In this document: piece by piece, positions 1 through 10,200 of the stretch
How positions within the stretch are numbered: the first letter of the stretch is position 1
Layout: each line of letters opens with the position of its first letter
NCBI RefSeq assembly: GCF_000355765.4
Contig: NZ_CP021106.3
Span: 2,389,137 to 2,453,136, forward strand
Direction of reading: 5' to 3'
From: Nitrosospira lacus
GTDB taxonomy: Bacteria > Pseudomonadota > Gammaproteobacteria > Burkholderiales > Nitrosomonadaceae
Length of the DNA stretch: 64,000 nucleotides
Translations under genes and position numbers: made by a program
Notes under the pieces: generated by a model
Told to the model about the DNA's origin: nothing
Seen by the model: only the letters and a program-made list of their open reading frames with translations
Database searches by the model: none

Positions 1-1088
1 AACATGGCTTGCACACCTTGCCTGGCGGCCGTGGCCAGCATTGCGTTGACGCCTTCATCATAGATTTCCCCCCAGGGAACCATCGTCGCTGCATGCCAAC
101 GCGGAGAATCTGCGGCCAATGGCAGATGCGCGTTCAGGTCAACGCTGGCGTCATGAAAGCCGAAGCGCTCGATCAGTGACTGGCGGCGCTGCTGCTGCCC
201 TGGTGCGTCCAGATGAATGCCAAAGGTCGATAAACCTGGCTGGTACTGGCGGCAAAGAATGGACACCAGGCTTGAATCCAGCCCACCGCTAAGTTCCGAC
301 CCATATTGTATATCGGCATGTATCCAGCGTTTCACCGCCCCCTCCAATATCTTGAGCGCCGCCTCGGCAGGTCTGGCATCTGCACACAAGGTTCTCACAC
401 CGGCCACGGATGCTGGATTGGGGTAGCTGATTCTGAGCCCGGTGTTGCCATTCCACAGCGCACAACTGAGCGCAGTGAGCATCTGCAATTCAAAAAATAA
501 GGTACGGCGCGAATAAGGCATATCGAAGGAATGCAAGAAACGCGATGCTCGCCCCAGATCAAGGCAGTCTAGATAGGGATAAAATTCCAGCGGATCCCAG
601 TGTCCACGCAGGGTATGCGCTGACTCCATCAGATAGATCGGTGCGGTGCCCCATGCACCTTGTCGTAACGACATCGCGCCTGCCTGATGATCGATGACCA
701 GAATGGTGGTTTGTAAAGGCCATGCACGCGCGGCAAGCACCGCCCTGTAAAAATTCGCAGCATCAAGGACTTGGTTGGCCGGTGCTTCTGCACCGCGCTC
801 ACGAACGATCATTGCACTAGCCTGGGGACAGCGCAAAGTGTAAGACTCCAGCATGGGATGTTGCAGAGAACGGATCCAGCTTTGCCCGCAACGCATTTCA
901 GTTGCAGACATGCGCCATGGTCGTTTCAGGGAAGACGCCTTGATTTCCAAACTCAGCATACCGACCTCATGAAGGATTTTTTTCTGGCGAGCTTCAATCG
1001 CCGCCAGATGAAAATTTGAGCGTGCTGGTGGAATGATGCGGGCCAAGTGCATTGCCATTTGCATTTGTATTCTTGCCTGCCGCAGCAT
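1..1088 (-). CDS. asparagine synthase-like ATP-dependent amidotransferase/cyclase, 3' end outside window
   Basis: The reading frame is open from an in-frame TAG at about 1097 to the left window edge, giving about 362 visible residues. The PP-loop ATP-pyrophosphatase motif SGGLDSS lies at 290-270 (about residue 267), followed by a segment typical of the AsnB synthetase domain. The N-terminal part has roughly the length of a glutaminase domain, but no Cys follows any candidate start (1088, 1064, 1058, 1052), so glutamine hydrolysis is probably lost, as in lasso-peptide cyclases (McjC type) and beta-lactam-synthetase-like enzymes. Such enzymes adenylate a carboxylate and form an amide or ring. 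It lies downstream of the repeat polyprotein on the same strand, which suggests that protein as substrate (inference). The PP-loop family is clear; the substrate is not. Confidence 0.85.
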   Translation of the reverse strand, partial: MLRQARIQMQMAMHLARIIPPARSNFHLAAIEARQKKILHEVGMLSLEIKASSLKRPWRMSATEMRCGQSWIRSLQHPMLESYTLRCPQASAMIVRERGAEAPANQVLDAANFYRAVLAARAWPLQTTILVIDHQAGAMSLRQGAWGTAPIYLMESAHTLRGHWDPLEFYPYLDCLDLGRASRFLHSFDMPYSRRTLFFELQMLTALSCALWNGNTGLRISYPNPASVAGVRTLCADARPAEAALKILEGAVKRWIHADIQYGSELSGGLDSSLVSILCRQYQPGLSTFGIHLDAPGQQQRRQSLIERFGFHDASVDLNAHLPLAADSPRWHAATMVPWGEIYDEGVNAMLATAARQGVQAM

Positions 1089-1108
1089 CCACGGCTAAAA
1101 CCATCGTG

Positions 1109-1139
1109 CCCGCCTGGGAGCAGTCTGTCACCAGGCGGG
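1109..1139 (-). promoter_or_regulatory. strong stem-loop between polyprotein and asparagine synthase genes
   Basis: Perfect 9-bp GC-rich arms (CCCGCCTGG at 1109-1117 and CCAGGCGGG at 1131-1139) enclose a 13-nt loop. No T-tract follows on the minus strand, so it is less likely a simple terminator than a partial attenuator or RNA-stability element. Its place between a putative precursor gene and a putative modifying enzyme would fit unequal expression of the two. Confidence 0.6.
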
Positions 1140-1175
1140 TCTAAACGATATGACTACACTACAAGTACAGGGCAC

Positions 1176-3527
1176 TCATTTCTTTTTCTTCGCTTGCCGG
1201 TCGCGTGCACCGCCGATTTTTGCCAGATAGTCTTGCCCGACAAGTTCCATCAGTTCATGAATCAAGGCAGTCAGCAAGGAAGGTCCGCCATCATCCTCAT
1301 TAACCAGACTGCGCTTTTTACGACGTTGGCGATCGCGCGCACCACTGATCTTCGCCAGCAATTCGGCTTCCGCAACATCGCTCAGACGCATTTTCTTGCG
1401 ACGCTGGCGATCACGCGCACCGGATATTTTTGCATTCGGCTCCAGCGCTTCATCTTCCTCGTCGCCCTCTTCAAACTGATCTGAACCATCAGCGATGTAG
1501 AGATTCTCTTCATCAGCCAGACTGCGTTTTTTACGACGCTGGCGATCGCGCGCACCGCTGATCTTCGCCAGCAATTCAGCTTCCGCAACATCACTCAGGC
1601 GCATCTTCTTGCGACGCTGGCGATCGCGCGCACCGGATATTTTTGCATTCGGCTCCAGCGCTTCATCTTCCTCATCGCCCTCTTCAAACTGATCTGAACC
1701 ATCAGCGATGTCGAAATCGTCTTCATCAGCCAGACTGCGTTTTTTACGTCGTTGGCGATCGCGCGCACCGCTGATCTTCGCCAGCAATTCGGCTTCCTCA
1801 ACATCGCTCAGACGCATTTTCTTGCGACGCTGGCGATCACGCGCACCGGATATTTTTGCACTTGGCTCCGGCGCTTCATCTTCCTCATCACGCTCTTCAA
1901 ACTGATCTGAACCATCAGCAATGTCAAGATTCTCTTCATCAGCCAGACTGCGTTTTTTACGGCGCTGGCGATCGCGCGCACCACTGATCTTCGCCAGCAA
2001 ATCGGTTTCATCACCCGCACTTGGGAGCGCCTTTTTCCTGCGTTGACGATCACGCGCACCTGCTGATTTGGCATCTCCGGTGGATAGTTGCAGATCGTCT
2101 TCCTGATCTTCATCCTCTTCCTCAGCCTCTACTGGATAGCACTGCGAGCATTTCGGCGCGGTCGGCGAAGTCATGGCGGTTTCATAGGTATTGATGCGGC
2201 AGCGATTGCTTGGGTAAGGCTGGCCTGCAAGATCTTCCGGCGCTGGGGTAATATCCAGCGTGGCATCCGATTTCTTTGCCAATTTCAGATAGGAATACAA
2301 CAATTCCAACTGATCGATGGCTTTCGGCAGGCGTTCAAAATATTCTTCGCCAAACCAGATCGTGCGCAAGGCAACCGATGCGGCAAACCAATCAGCCTGC
2401 CCTTCGCAAGTCACACCGCCATCCAGTTTTGGTTTGCCCAGCAGATGCCCAACTTCGTGCGCCAATACCATGGACACGCCTTCTATGACAAAGCCTTTGA
2501 TGCGCGCCAACCCGCCCGACAGGTACACATTCTGTTGACCAGTCACGGTATCAACCCAGGAATACGAATTCACCGTATCGTCATACCAGTTGAAGTTGAA
2601 CTTGATGTCAGGGTAATGCGGCTCAAATACAAACTCGATCAGATATTCACACATATCGAGCAGATATTGATTCGAGGTCGGTTCTTTTGGCGCCCACCAG
2701 CCTAGTATTGCTGCCTGAATTTCTGGCAAAAAGGCACTTGCATGCACAGGAATGGCGACCTCAAAGGCAGCGGCTGGAATAAATATACCATGCTCCATTT
2801 CTATCGCCGCATCCAGCTCGTTATGCTCGCTGACATTGCGCTCCAGCCAATCGCTGGAGCCAACCACCGGCCGGTCTTCATCCCCTTTGCTCTCTGCCTC
2901 AATGGCATCGGTTGGATAGTTTTCATACACAGAGACGGCATAGTCACCCGTTACCACACCTTCGGTAATGACAAGATGACCATCCAGATTGGCATTGGGT
3001 TTTTCCACGCTGGTGGCAAATTCCCAAAATTGCCCTATGTAAGAACCCCACCTTATCGTTTCTATCGTGATCGGGTTACCTTGTTCATCGATCAGCCTGT
3101 CCTTGAGCTGCAGCGCGCCGGCACCAACCAGTTTTTTGTCGGCCAATAGAAAAGGATGATCCATGGTTACCACTCGCTCCACCATCGTGCCGTCACGCTT
3201 ACGGTATTTGAGATAGATTGTATTTTTGGTTTCACCCCGATTGGTGCCGACCAGAGTTTCTACTTTCTTGGAAATAAACTTCAAATCCTTGCCAGCGGCC
3301 TTGACCTCTGTTTTGCGCTCGATTATGTCTTCCACCTTCAGTTCAGTGCCATTCGCCAGCGTCACCAATGTGCCGTTACCAAGGCAACTGCAAACGCAAT
3401 AACAGGTTTTGCCGTTTACCTGGTACATGATCCATTTTCCAGCTTCTTTGCCCAGATCGTGACAAGTCACATCGATATTCTTTTTCTCGGGAATACAAAA
3501 GCCATCACCGCAATATCCCACTGCCAT
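1176..3527 (-). CDS. Hint-domain / zincin-like polyprotein with nine basic GARDRQRRKK repeats
   Basis: Predicted 783 aa. Residues 1-48 are Cys-rich. Residues about 46-205 look like a Hint (hedgehog/intein) self-processing domain: a Cys just before GNGTLVTLANG, a TMDHPF block at 121-126 (TxxH-like) and a GHLVITEGVVTGDY block near 183-196. Residues about 225-460 contain HEVGH at 357-361 with a downstream EGQADWFA, a gluzincin-like metallopeptidase arrangement with Glu375 as possible third ligand. From about residue 465 the chain is very acidic and then carries nine GARDRQ modules (the first at residue 490, the last near the C terminus as GGARDRQAKKKK). No signal peptide is seen. It starts 56 bp downstream of the Cys-rich gene, so co-transcription is likely. 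Family assignments rest on motifs; the function of the whole is unknown. A self-processing multi-core peptide precursor is one reading; a secreted polymorphic or structural protein is another. Confidence 0.85.
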   Translation of the reverse strand: MAVGYCGDGFCIPEKKNIDVTCHDLGKEAGKWIMYQVNGKTCYCVCSCLGNGTLVTLANGTELKVEDIIERKTEVKAAGKDLKFISKKVETLVGTNRGETKNTIYLKYRKRDGTMVERVVTMDHPFLLADKKLVGAGALQLKDRLIDEQGNPITIETIRWGSYIGQFWEFATSVEKPNANLDGHLVITEGVVTGDYAVSVYENYPTDAIEAESKGDEDRPVVGSSDWLERNVSEHNELDAAIEMEHGIFIPAAAFEVAIPVHASAFLPEIQAAILGWWAPKEPTSNQYLLDMCEYLIEFVFEPHYPDIKFNFNWYDDTVNSYSWVDTVTGQQNVYLSGGLARIKGFVIEGVSMVLAHEVGHLLGKPKLDGGVTCEGQADWFAASVALRTIWFGEEYFERLPKAIDQLELLYSYLKLAKKSDATLDITPAPEDLAGQPYPSNRCRINTYETAMTSPTAPKCSQCYPVEAEEEDEDQEDDLQLSTGDAKSAGARDRQRRKKALPSAGDETDLLAKISGARDRQRRKKRSLADEENLDIADGSDQFEERDEEDEAPEPSAKISGARDRQRRKKMRLSDVEEAELLAKISGARDRQRRKKRSLADEDDFDIADGSDQFEEGDEEDEALEPNAKISGARDRQRRKKMRLSDVAEAELLAKISGARDRQRRKKRSLADEENLYIADGSDQFEEGDEEDEALEPNAKISGARDRQRRKKMRLSDVAEAELLAKISGARDRQRRKKRSLVNEDDGGPSLLTALIHELMELVGQDYLAKIGGARDRQAKKKK
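1179..2066 (-). repeat. in-frame tandem repeat array encoding nine basic cores
   Basis: Two alternating unit types form a 213-bp (71-codon) super-repeat. One core is followed by RSLADE..., IADGSDQFEE and an acidic run; the next by MRLSDV.EAELL. Most cores are preceded by AKISG. Nucleotide identity between super-repeats is high, with only scattered changes, so they look recently duplicated or homogenised. The first core (2031-2060) and the last (GGARDRQAKKKK) differ most, as expected for array edges. Confidence 0.95.
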
Positions 3528-3583
3528 GTTATTTCTCCTCTGTTTGAATACTTTAATAAATATGCTACTGTCCTACTTCCTAC

Positions 3584-4153
3584 TTACATCCCGGATTTAT
3601 GTGCGTCGATGTCAAGAAGTTCACCCCAGCGGGAATATCCAGGACGATCTGTATCCTCACTGGGGCATGTTTCATGAGGAAAACGTCCTTTCGCGCGGAC
3701 ATTGCATCCGCACAATCTGCAGATCTTTTTTTCTGCTGAAATCAGGCTGGCAGCCGCGTACGCCAGGTTTTGCGGCGGGTCCGCCAGTTGCGGACAAGAC
3801 ATGCAGGCTTGCCAGCGGCGATCACGGGTTTCGCTATCCACTTGCCTGGCCCCGTCACGCATCCACCGCACCAGCGAGCCACCCGCTTTTGCCATCAGTT
3901 CGCGGCTGCTGTGGGTCGGTGCGCTTGGCAAAAGGTGAGCAGGTATGGCTGGCGGGTGATCGAGCAAATGCATTACCGCATTCGCATGATTACGCATGGC
4001 ACCAAGTTTTGTTGCATAACCACGATGATTCATGACGGCCATCAGCGCCGCGTCGCTGATGGGGGCATCAACATTGAGCCAGTCGCGCAAGCGCTCCCGG
4101 ATTTGCTCACGTGATCCGCTGCTTAAATCAATTTCCATAGTCTGATCTGTCAT
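3584..4153 (-). CDS. small Cys-rich (zinc-ribbon-like) protein of the repeat-polyprotein cluster
   Basis: Predicted 189 aa from the ATG at 4153, which is preceded by AAAGGTG at suitable distance; upstream in-frame starts lack such a site. The N-terminal half is helical and has no motif I recognise. The C-terminal third has CMSCP, then CRLCGC, then a CP before a Trp, a four-plus-cysteine pattern likely to bind zinc. It sits between the LamG giant gene and the polyprotein gene, all on the minus strand. I do not recognise a named family; similar Cys signatures occur in small phage and cluster-associated proteins. A maturation or chaperone role for the neighbouring polyprotein is only a guess from position. 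Confidence 0.7.
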   Translation of the reverse strand: MTDQTMEIDLSSGSREQIRERLRDWLNVDAPISDAALMAVMNHRGYATKLGAMRNHANAVMHLLDHPPAIPAHLLPSAPTHSSRELMAKAGGSLVRWMRDGARQVDSETRDRRWQACMSCPQLADPPQNLAYAAASLISAEKKICRLCGCNVRAKGRFPHETCPSEDTDRPGYSRWGELLDIDAHKSGM

Positions 4154-4284
4154 GGTCTTCACCTTTCTGATAATGGATTTCGTTAAGATTGACGCCCTGA
4201 TGTCAATGCGGCAGCTCGCTTCTTGCTGCACACTTCAGCGAAGCCACCGCACTCACAATTTCTGATACTTCCGGCTGATAAAGT

Positions 4285-7200
4285 TTATGAAGGAATACGA
4301 TAGTAAGAACGCATATAGCGCATGATGTCCTCTTTGTATTCGGCTTTTTTCTTCAACAAATCGGCGCCCCATACCGGGTTTTTACTGAGCCGCGCCAATA
4401 ATTCATCCGCTTCAATACTCACTCTCGCCATGGGGTTTTGTGCATTCAGGTCAGTCGGCAATTCGGCAATCATGACCGCATTCGACAGCACGCTGTCTTC
4501 GTCCGGCAGCTGCACATTGGCGGCAATGGTCTGCCCTTTGTCCTGGACGCTGGGTGGAGTACGGTTGACATAGGTGACGCGATAAAGTACCCGCCACACC
4601 TCGTTCGGATTGTGCAAGGCAGAGCGCAATGCCAGTGCATCGGGATCGTATTTGCCAGCGTATTCGCCCTGTCCGTACAACCAGTTCTGATCAATCACTT
4701 CACTGAATTTCTCGAAATTTTGTTTGGACGGCGAGCGGTAAAAACTCATGAATCGATAGCCTTGAACCTTGCCCGGCGAGGGTTTGTTGGTGTAGCGATA
4801 ATCTTCATCCGGATCTTCTTCTATCAGTCCGATATACCGCTGGTCTCCAGGCAAATCAATTTCCAGCGTGAACATTGCCGAGTCGTGATCGGTTTTCATG
4901 GATTGCGTGGTGATGCTGGTGCCAAACATTGCATCCAGACTGAAGGTGGGACCGACGCTCAGCGTCGCTTCGGTATAGAAACCGGCCTTGGTCGAGATGG
5001 AGAAAGTGCCGCCACTCGATTCTTCTCTTAATGCCATGAACTGTTGCTGCTCGGCATACAAACCGCCAAGTGCGGTCCAGACATAGGTATTCACCATACT
5101 TCTGCGTGCCATTTGCGCGCGCCATTCCTTGACCGACAAGGCAGCCTTTTGCCTGAGGCCGATCAACGCATTCACCAGGCTCTGGCTACTATCGGCAATG
5201 TCGGTACCCCGTGGCGAAAGTATGTTGGCTCTTTGCCCCAGCGCCTCGGCATCGAAATTTTCAAAGCGTGATTCTCTTTGCTTTTGTTCCCGCTCGATGG
5301 ATGCTTTCATCGCATAGGCTTCCAGTGGTTTGAAATAACTGGCCTGGTCGCCCACTTGCAAATTCGGGTAGCTCTTGTCTGGCTGGAAGCCTATCCAGCC
5401 ATCCAGCGTGCCATTTTTCACATACTGGTCATTCAGCTTGAACATGATGATATTCATGTCTTCCGGTATGTCAGGATTCGGGCGCGAGGTGTAACCCACC
5501 AGAGTGCCTGTCCCTTCTATGCGCATGGCAAACAGATCGGCGGTGCCGGAGCGCACCAGCGCATAGCCGACATTATTGGGATAATGGATATCGCCGACAC
5601 CGGCATCGATCTGATACACATTCGGCTTCCACTCGCCGCGTGATTCCAGAAACTTGCGTGCCGTCACCGTTAGCTCTTCACTTGCCAGCCCTTCACCCAG
5701 AATGCCGACACTGCTGTCAGTCTGCAGTGCCAGTCCGGCATTGAAACCATAGGCCAAAATTTGCTGTTGCACACCGATCCCCGCACTGGTTTCTCCTTCA
5801 ACCGCAAAACCGTAACGCACATTCATATCCATTACCGTGCTGCGGTCACGCGAAGCGGTATACGAGTAGGTCTTGATATCGGTTTCATCGATCAGCACGC
5901 TGGAGGCACCCACATAAGACAACGGATCGCCCGGGAACAGTTTCATGTTTTCAGCCGGGAGTGGCGGCGCCCCTTCGATATAACCAATCAATGTTGGCTC
6001 GACCTGGGCCTGGCCTATGTATTGCAGAATCAGATTGCCTATCCTGAAATCGGCAAACAGCACCATGCTGGCATCAAGCTGGTCAACGATAGCCAGCGTC
6101 TGCAACAGGCTGGCATATAGATTGCCACGCGCATCAACCTGGGTTTGGCCATAGCGACCCACCGTGGGCGCGAAGGCCGTTTTCAGGTTTTCTGGTTTGG
6201 CGATATCGCCCGGTGTGCTTTGCAATGCCGGTTCTTCCAGACCGGCTGGCGCAGTCGAGATCAACCAGACCGCATCATCATTGGCGATGCCGGTATTGCC
6301 CCAGCCTGAATAATCTGTGATGTATTGGCCGGAGCCATTATTAATTGCCCAAAATGCCGCCATGCCGGGCTCTTTCCCGCTCAACAGGGTGAACATGGCG
6401 CCGCGAATTTGTGCACCGGTTCTTTGCGTGCTCCAGATACGGGTCTGGCTGATCTGGCCGGTGAAGAAGCGCGAAATCGAGCCGCGCAAGGAAAATGCCC
6501 CCAGGTTGGCTTGTTCGCTGCCATAGTCGCCGGATGGCAAGGCACCGGGCATGCTGTTGATGGGATCCCCATTGATGAAAAAACTCCAGCCCGATTTAAA
6601 GGCGGTTTGTATCCACATCGCATCCATGATTTCGTCCGTCAGATCGACGCGCCCGTCTCGTATCAAGGCATTATTGTTGCTCTTGTCATCAAACACCGTG
6701 CCGCCTTTGCCGGTACGAAAGGGCCAGTTGGCTAGCAAGCCCTTAGCATTCGGCTCCAGTGGTTCAGTCCTGAAATAATCGATTTGCCAGTTCATCCGGC
6801 CAACTTTCCAGAGGCGTGATTCCGACACCGCACCTTGCAGGTATTTGGTAAAGACACTCGAACCCATGGTCAGGCTGGAATTGGAAATGGCGATCGGGTC
6901 CACCACTCTTTCGAAGGCTTCCATGCTACCGTTGATAAATAGCTTGTGCGCGAATGCTCCCTTGTCGATGCGAATGAAATTCCCGGTCACCAGGCTGCCA
7001 TTGGCCGTGCCAGCCAGATCCATGACGGTGTTGCCAAACAGATCGTTGAATTTCCAATAGCCAGCCAGGCCACGCTCATTGGATGCCAGAGGCTGCAAAA
7101 TCTTTTGCCTGACTTCATTCAGGCTCAGGCCGCGATCCCACAGGCTGACTTCATTCATGGTGCCGATAAAGCTGAGCTGGGCAGCAATACCGCCGACCGA

Positions 7201-10200
7201 ATAGGCGGCTTCTGCCTCTCCCTGTGCCGCTTTGGCAGCTTGCAGGCCAAGCAATGACACACCCGTCGATGTCAGGGTTCGGCGGCTACCGACGCGTTCA
7301 GCAACTCCGGTCATAGGTAGTATCGGCACGCCATCAATAATCAAGGCAATGCCACGCACGGGGTCATAGGTGCCGGCGATGTGCACCCAATCGTCACGGC
7401 GCAAAGTGGCGCTGTCCTTGATGCTGTAGGTGCCATCGTCAACATACACGGTAAATTGCGGCACGCCCTTGTACAAACTCAGGGTAAACACCAGGCTGGC
7501 GGCGGCGTCGGTGGAGGAGAACATCACCTCTTCGGTATTCGAACTGTTTTGCGTGCGTTTGAGCCACATCATCACGCTGACGCCGGTCTTGGGTGGAGTT
7601 CCGACTTGCGGAATCTTCACATAAGATTTTTGATCAAAGGCAATCGCCACTTGACGTTCGAAGGCGACATCATAGACACCGGCGACATGGGTCCAACTGC
7701 CTATGCTGAGTGCCGATCTGGAGGTGACGGCACGCTCATAGGTGCCGGTTTCTGTCGATTGATTGACGCGAAACACCAGCTTGCCTTTGCTGTCTATGGC
7801 AAGCGACCAGCTGCTGTCGGTGCCAGTGCCAGTCTTGGCGATGACGACTTGCTCTGCGCCCAGCGCATCGAGCCTGACCCAGGCTTCTACGGTGACGGCT
7901 TCGGCGGTGTTTAAACTTTCGTCGGAACCGGCATTCAGGTAACGGCTACCCCCCAGCTGCAGACCGAAGGATGTTCGATACGAAGCGGCAAGATGGCTCC
8001 AGCCCTGATCGAGCGGCACTTTCTCACTTGCGACATTGATCACCTCGCCTTTGCCAGCGAATGGACGACCATCATTCAGCCCTAAAATATAGCGTACCGT
8101 CTGTTCCTTGGTTTTTCCATTTTTGTTGAACACAAATACGGTGTGCACATTATCCATCTCATTGCTAAGAGGATTCAGCCATGCCTCTATCGTCATATCG
8201 CGGTCTAACAGCAAACTTCCCTGATAATCCACCATCTCATTGGGGCTGATGATCTCTATGTATTGCCCCAGGTCTTGCATATCCAGACCCAATAAAGGCG
8301 CGTACGGCAACCAGCGCCCGCCCGCGCCTATCCTGCCGCGTGCCGGTGGGGCCGTATCACTGGTCTCCTGCACTAAGGCCGCCATGCCATTGGCTGGTTC
8401 GGCATCAATGAACACCACGAAGATTGATGAGCCCGTGCCAGCGGCAGGTGCCGGACCGCTCTGACCGTACCCGGGCGTAATCGTCACCTTGGTGTAGTCA
8501 TACATCAATTGATCTTCATCGATTTCTGCAGGGTCATTGCTTAACTGCGCGGCCTGTCCGTTGATGACCTGGACAAACTCATCGACGGCTTGCGGTACAC
8601 CCGGCCAGACTTCGGTGTAGCCGGTGTAACTGCTCAACGTGACTTGGCACTTTTGCTTGGGTTTTTTGACGATCTTGATCCAGACCTGTTTGGTATTCTT
8701 ATTGTTCATCGCGGTGCCAGCCATGCGCGCCACAAAGCTGAGTTGTCCTGATTCTGAATTCTCTGGCGTGCTCGCATCGGCAGCGATCCACGGCACCAGA
8801 TAACTCGCACGCGTGACGACAGGGCAAAAATGCGCGGCGCAAGCTTGCTGACTGCCCTTTTCCGCGTAATAAAGGTGCAACAGCGAGTCCGCTCCTTCAT
8901 CAATACTTGGCGTCGCATCGGTGGCGGCGTAAGCCAGCATGCCGCTTAAAAACGTCAGGCCACGCGGGTCTATCGCCAACGCCACACCGGTGTTGGTGCT
9001 TGGCACCCGGCTGGCGACCCAGCGTGCCCCAGCTAGCACGCCATCATTCGCTGCTCCGGCCTGGGATTGATTCGGCACCGTGGTGAAGCGGCGTGCATCG
9101 TTAGGCTCGTTCATTTGCCAAGCCCCAAGCAGATGCGGCCAGTCCGGATCTTGATCGGTGATGATGGTATTCATGCCCGCCCAGATTTGCTCCTGGCTGC
9201 GGACGCTGTTCCACAAACGTACCGCCGCCAAATCACCGGTAAAACCCTGTTCACCACCGAGACGATATCCGCTTGCCGGTGCTTCGGCATTCTCGCCCTC
9301 GACCCCATTATCTGTGGTGTATGCCTGGCCGTTGATATACAAGGTGCAGCTCGCATCCCACACCGCCGCCACATGCGTCCAGTCATGATTACTGATTGCA
9401 TCTGTGCCAGCGACGGTATGCCCGTCCGGGCCAATAAAATACGGTATGCCGCCATCCAGCCCAAGAGTAAACAACACCGCCTCGCTCGCGGCACTGGCAG
9501 CGATGATGCAGGCACCCTCCGGGTTTTTCGACGGCAGCAGCCAAGTCTCAAATGTCATGGTCGGGCCTGTTGCGATGGACGGCAGATCAACCTGGGCGGC
9601 AATTTCAGGACAAAAATTCAATGCCCCCTGCAATACCGCCTTATCGGCAACCGTTAGTTTATTGCCGACCTGCGCCAGCATTCCATCCTTACCCAGGCCA
9701 AAATCCAGATAGGCAATCTGCCTGGCACTGCCAACAGCCAGCGCGACCATCACGCGCACTTCGCGTTTTTGTAAATTGATTTTTCCGTATTCGTCCAACT
9801 GCCATTCTTGCTGATCGTAGCGGCAGATCGCCGGGCCCGATTCCAGTGACAACGCGGCACCATTCGCATCGACCAGCTCAAAACTGGCATTCGGAATAAT
9901 CGCGCCGCTGTCCGGGTCCAGGCTGTCTCCCAGATCAAAGCCGCCATTCTGGCTGCGTGCAATGGAATAGCTGTCCAGCTTCCCGGTTTGGGCATTCTGG
10001 CAAAGCATCTGCCACTTGCTGATACCCGCCAATTCCGTAGGCAGTAAAGTCACGCAAAACCGCCCCGGCACCACCCCGTCGGCAAAATCCAGTTCCGTCG
10101 TCGGCTCGACGAAGAACACCTCGTTCATATCCCTCGCGCCGAAGCTGTCGCGCCTATCCATGGGTAGATAAGCTTTGCGGCTGCGGCGATAGCGCACCTG

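Noticed and set aside
1179-2066. CRISPR array
   Set aside because: The units are coding, in frame, and contain no constant direct repeat with variable spacers.
1595-2113. Several 70-100-codon minus-strand ORFs in the repeat region
   Set aside because: They are alternative frames of the 213-bp repeat; the Hint/zincin frame is continuous and explains the repeat periodicity.
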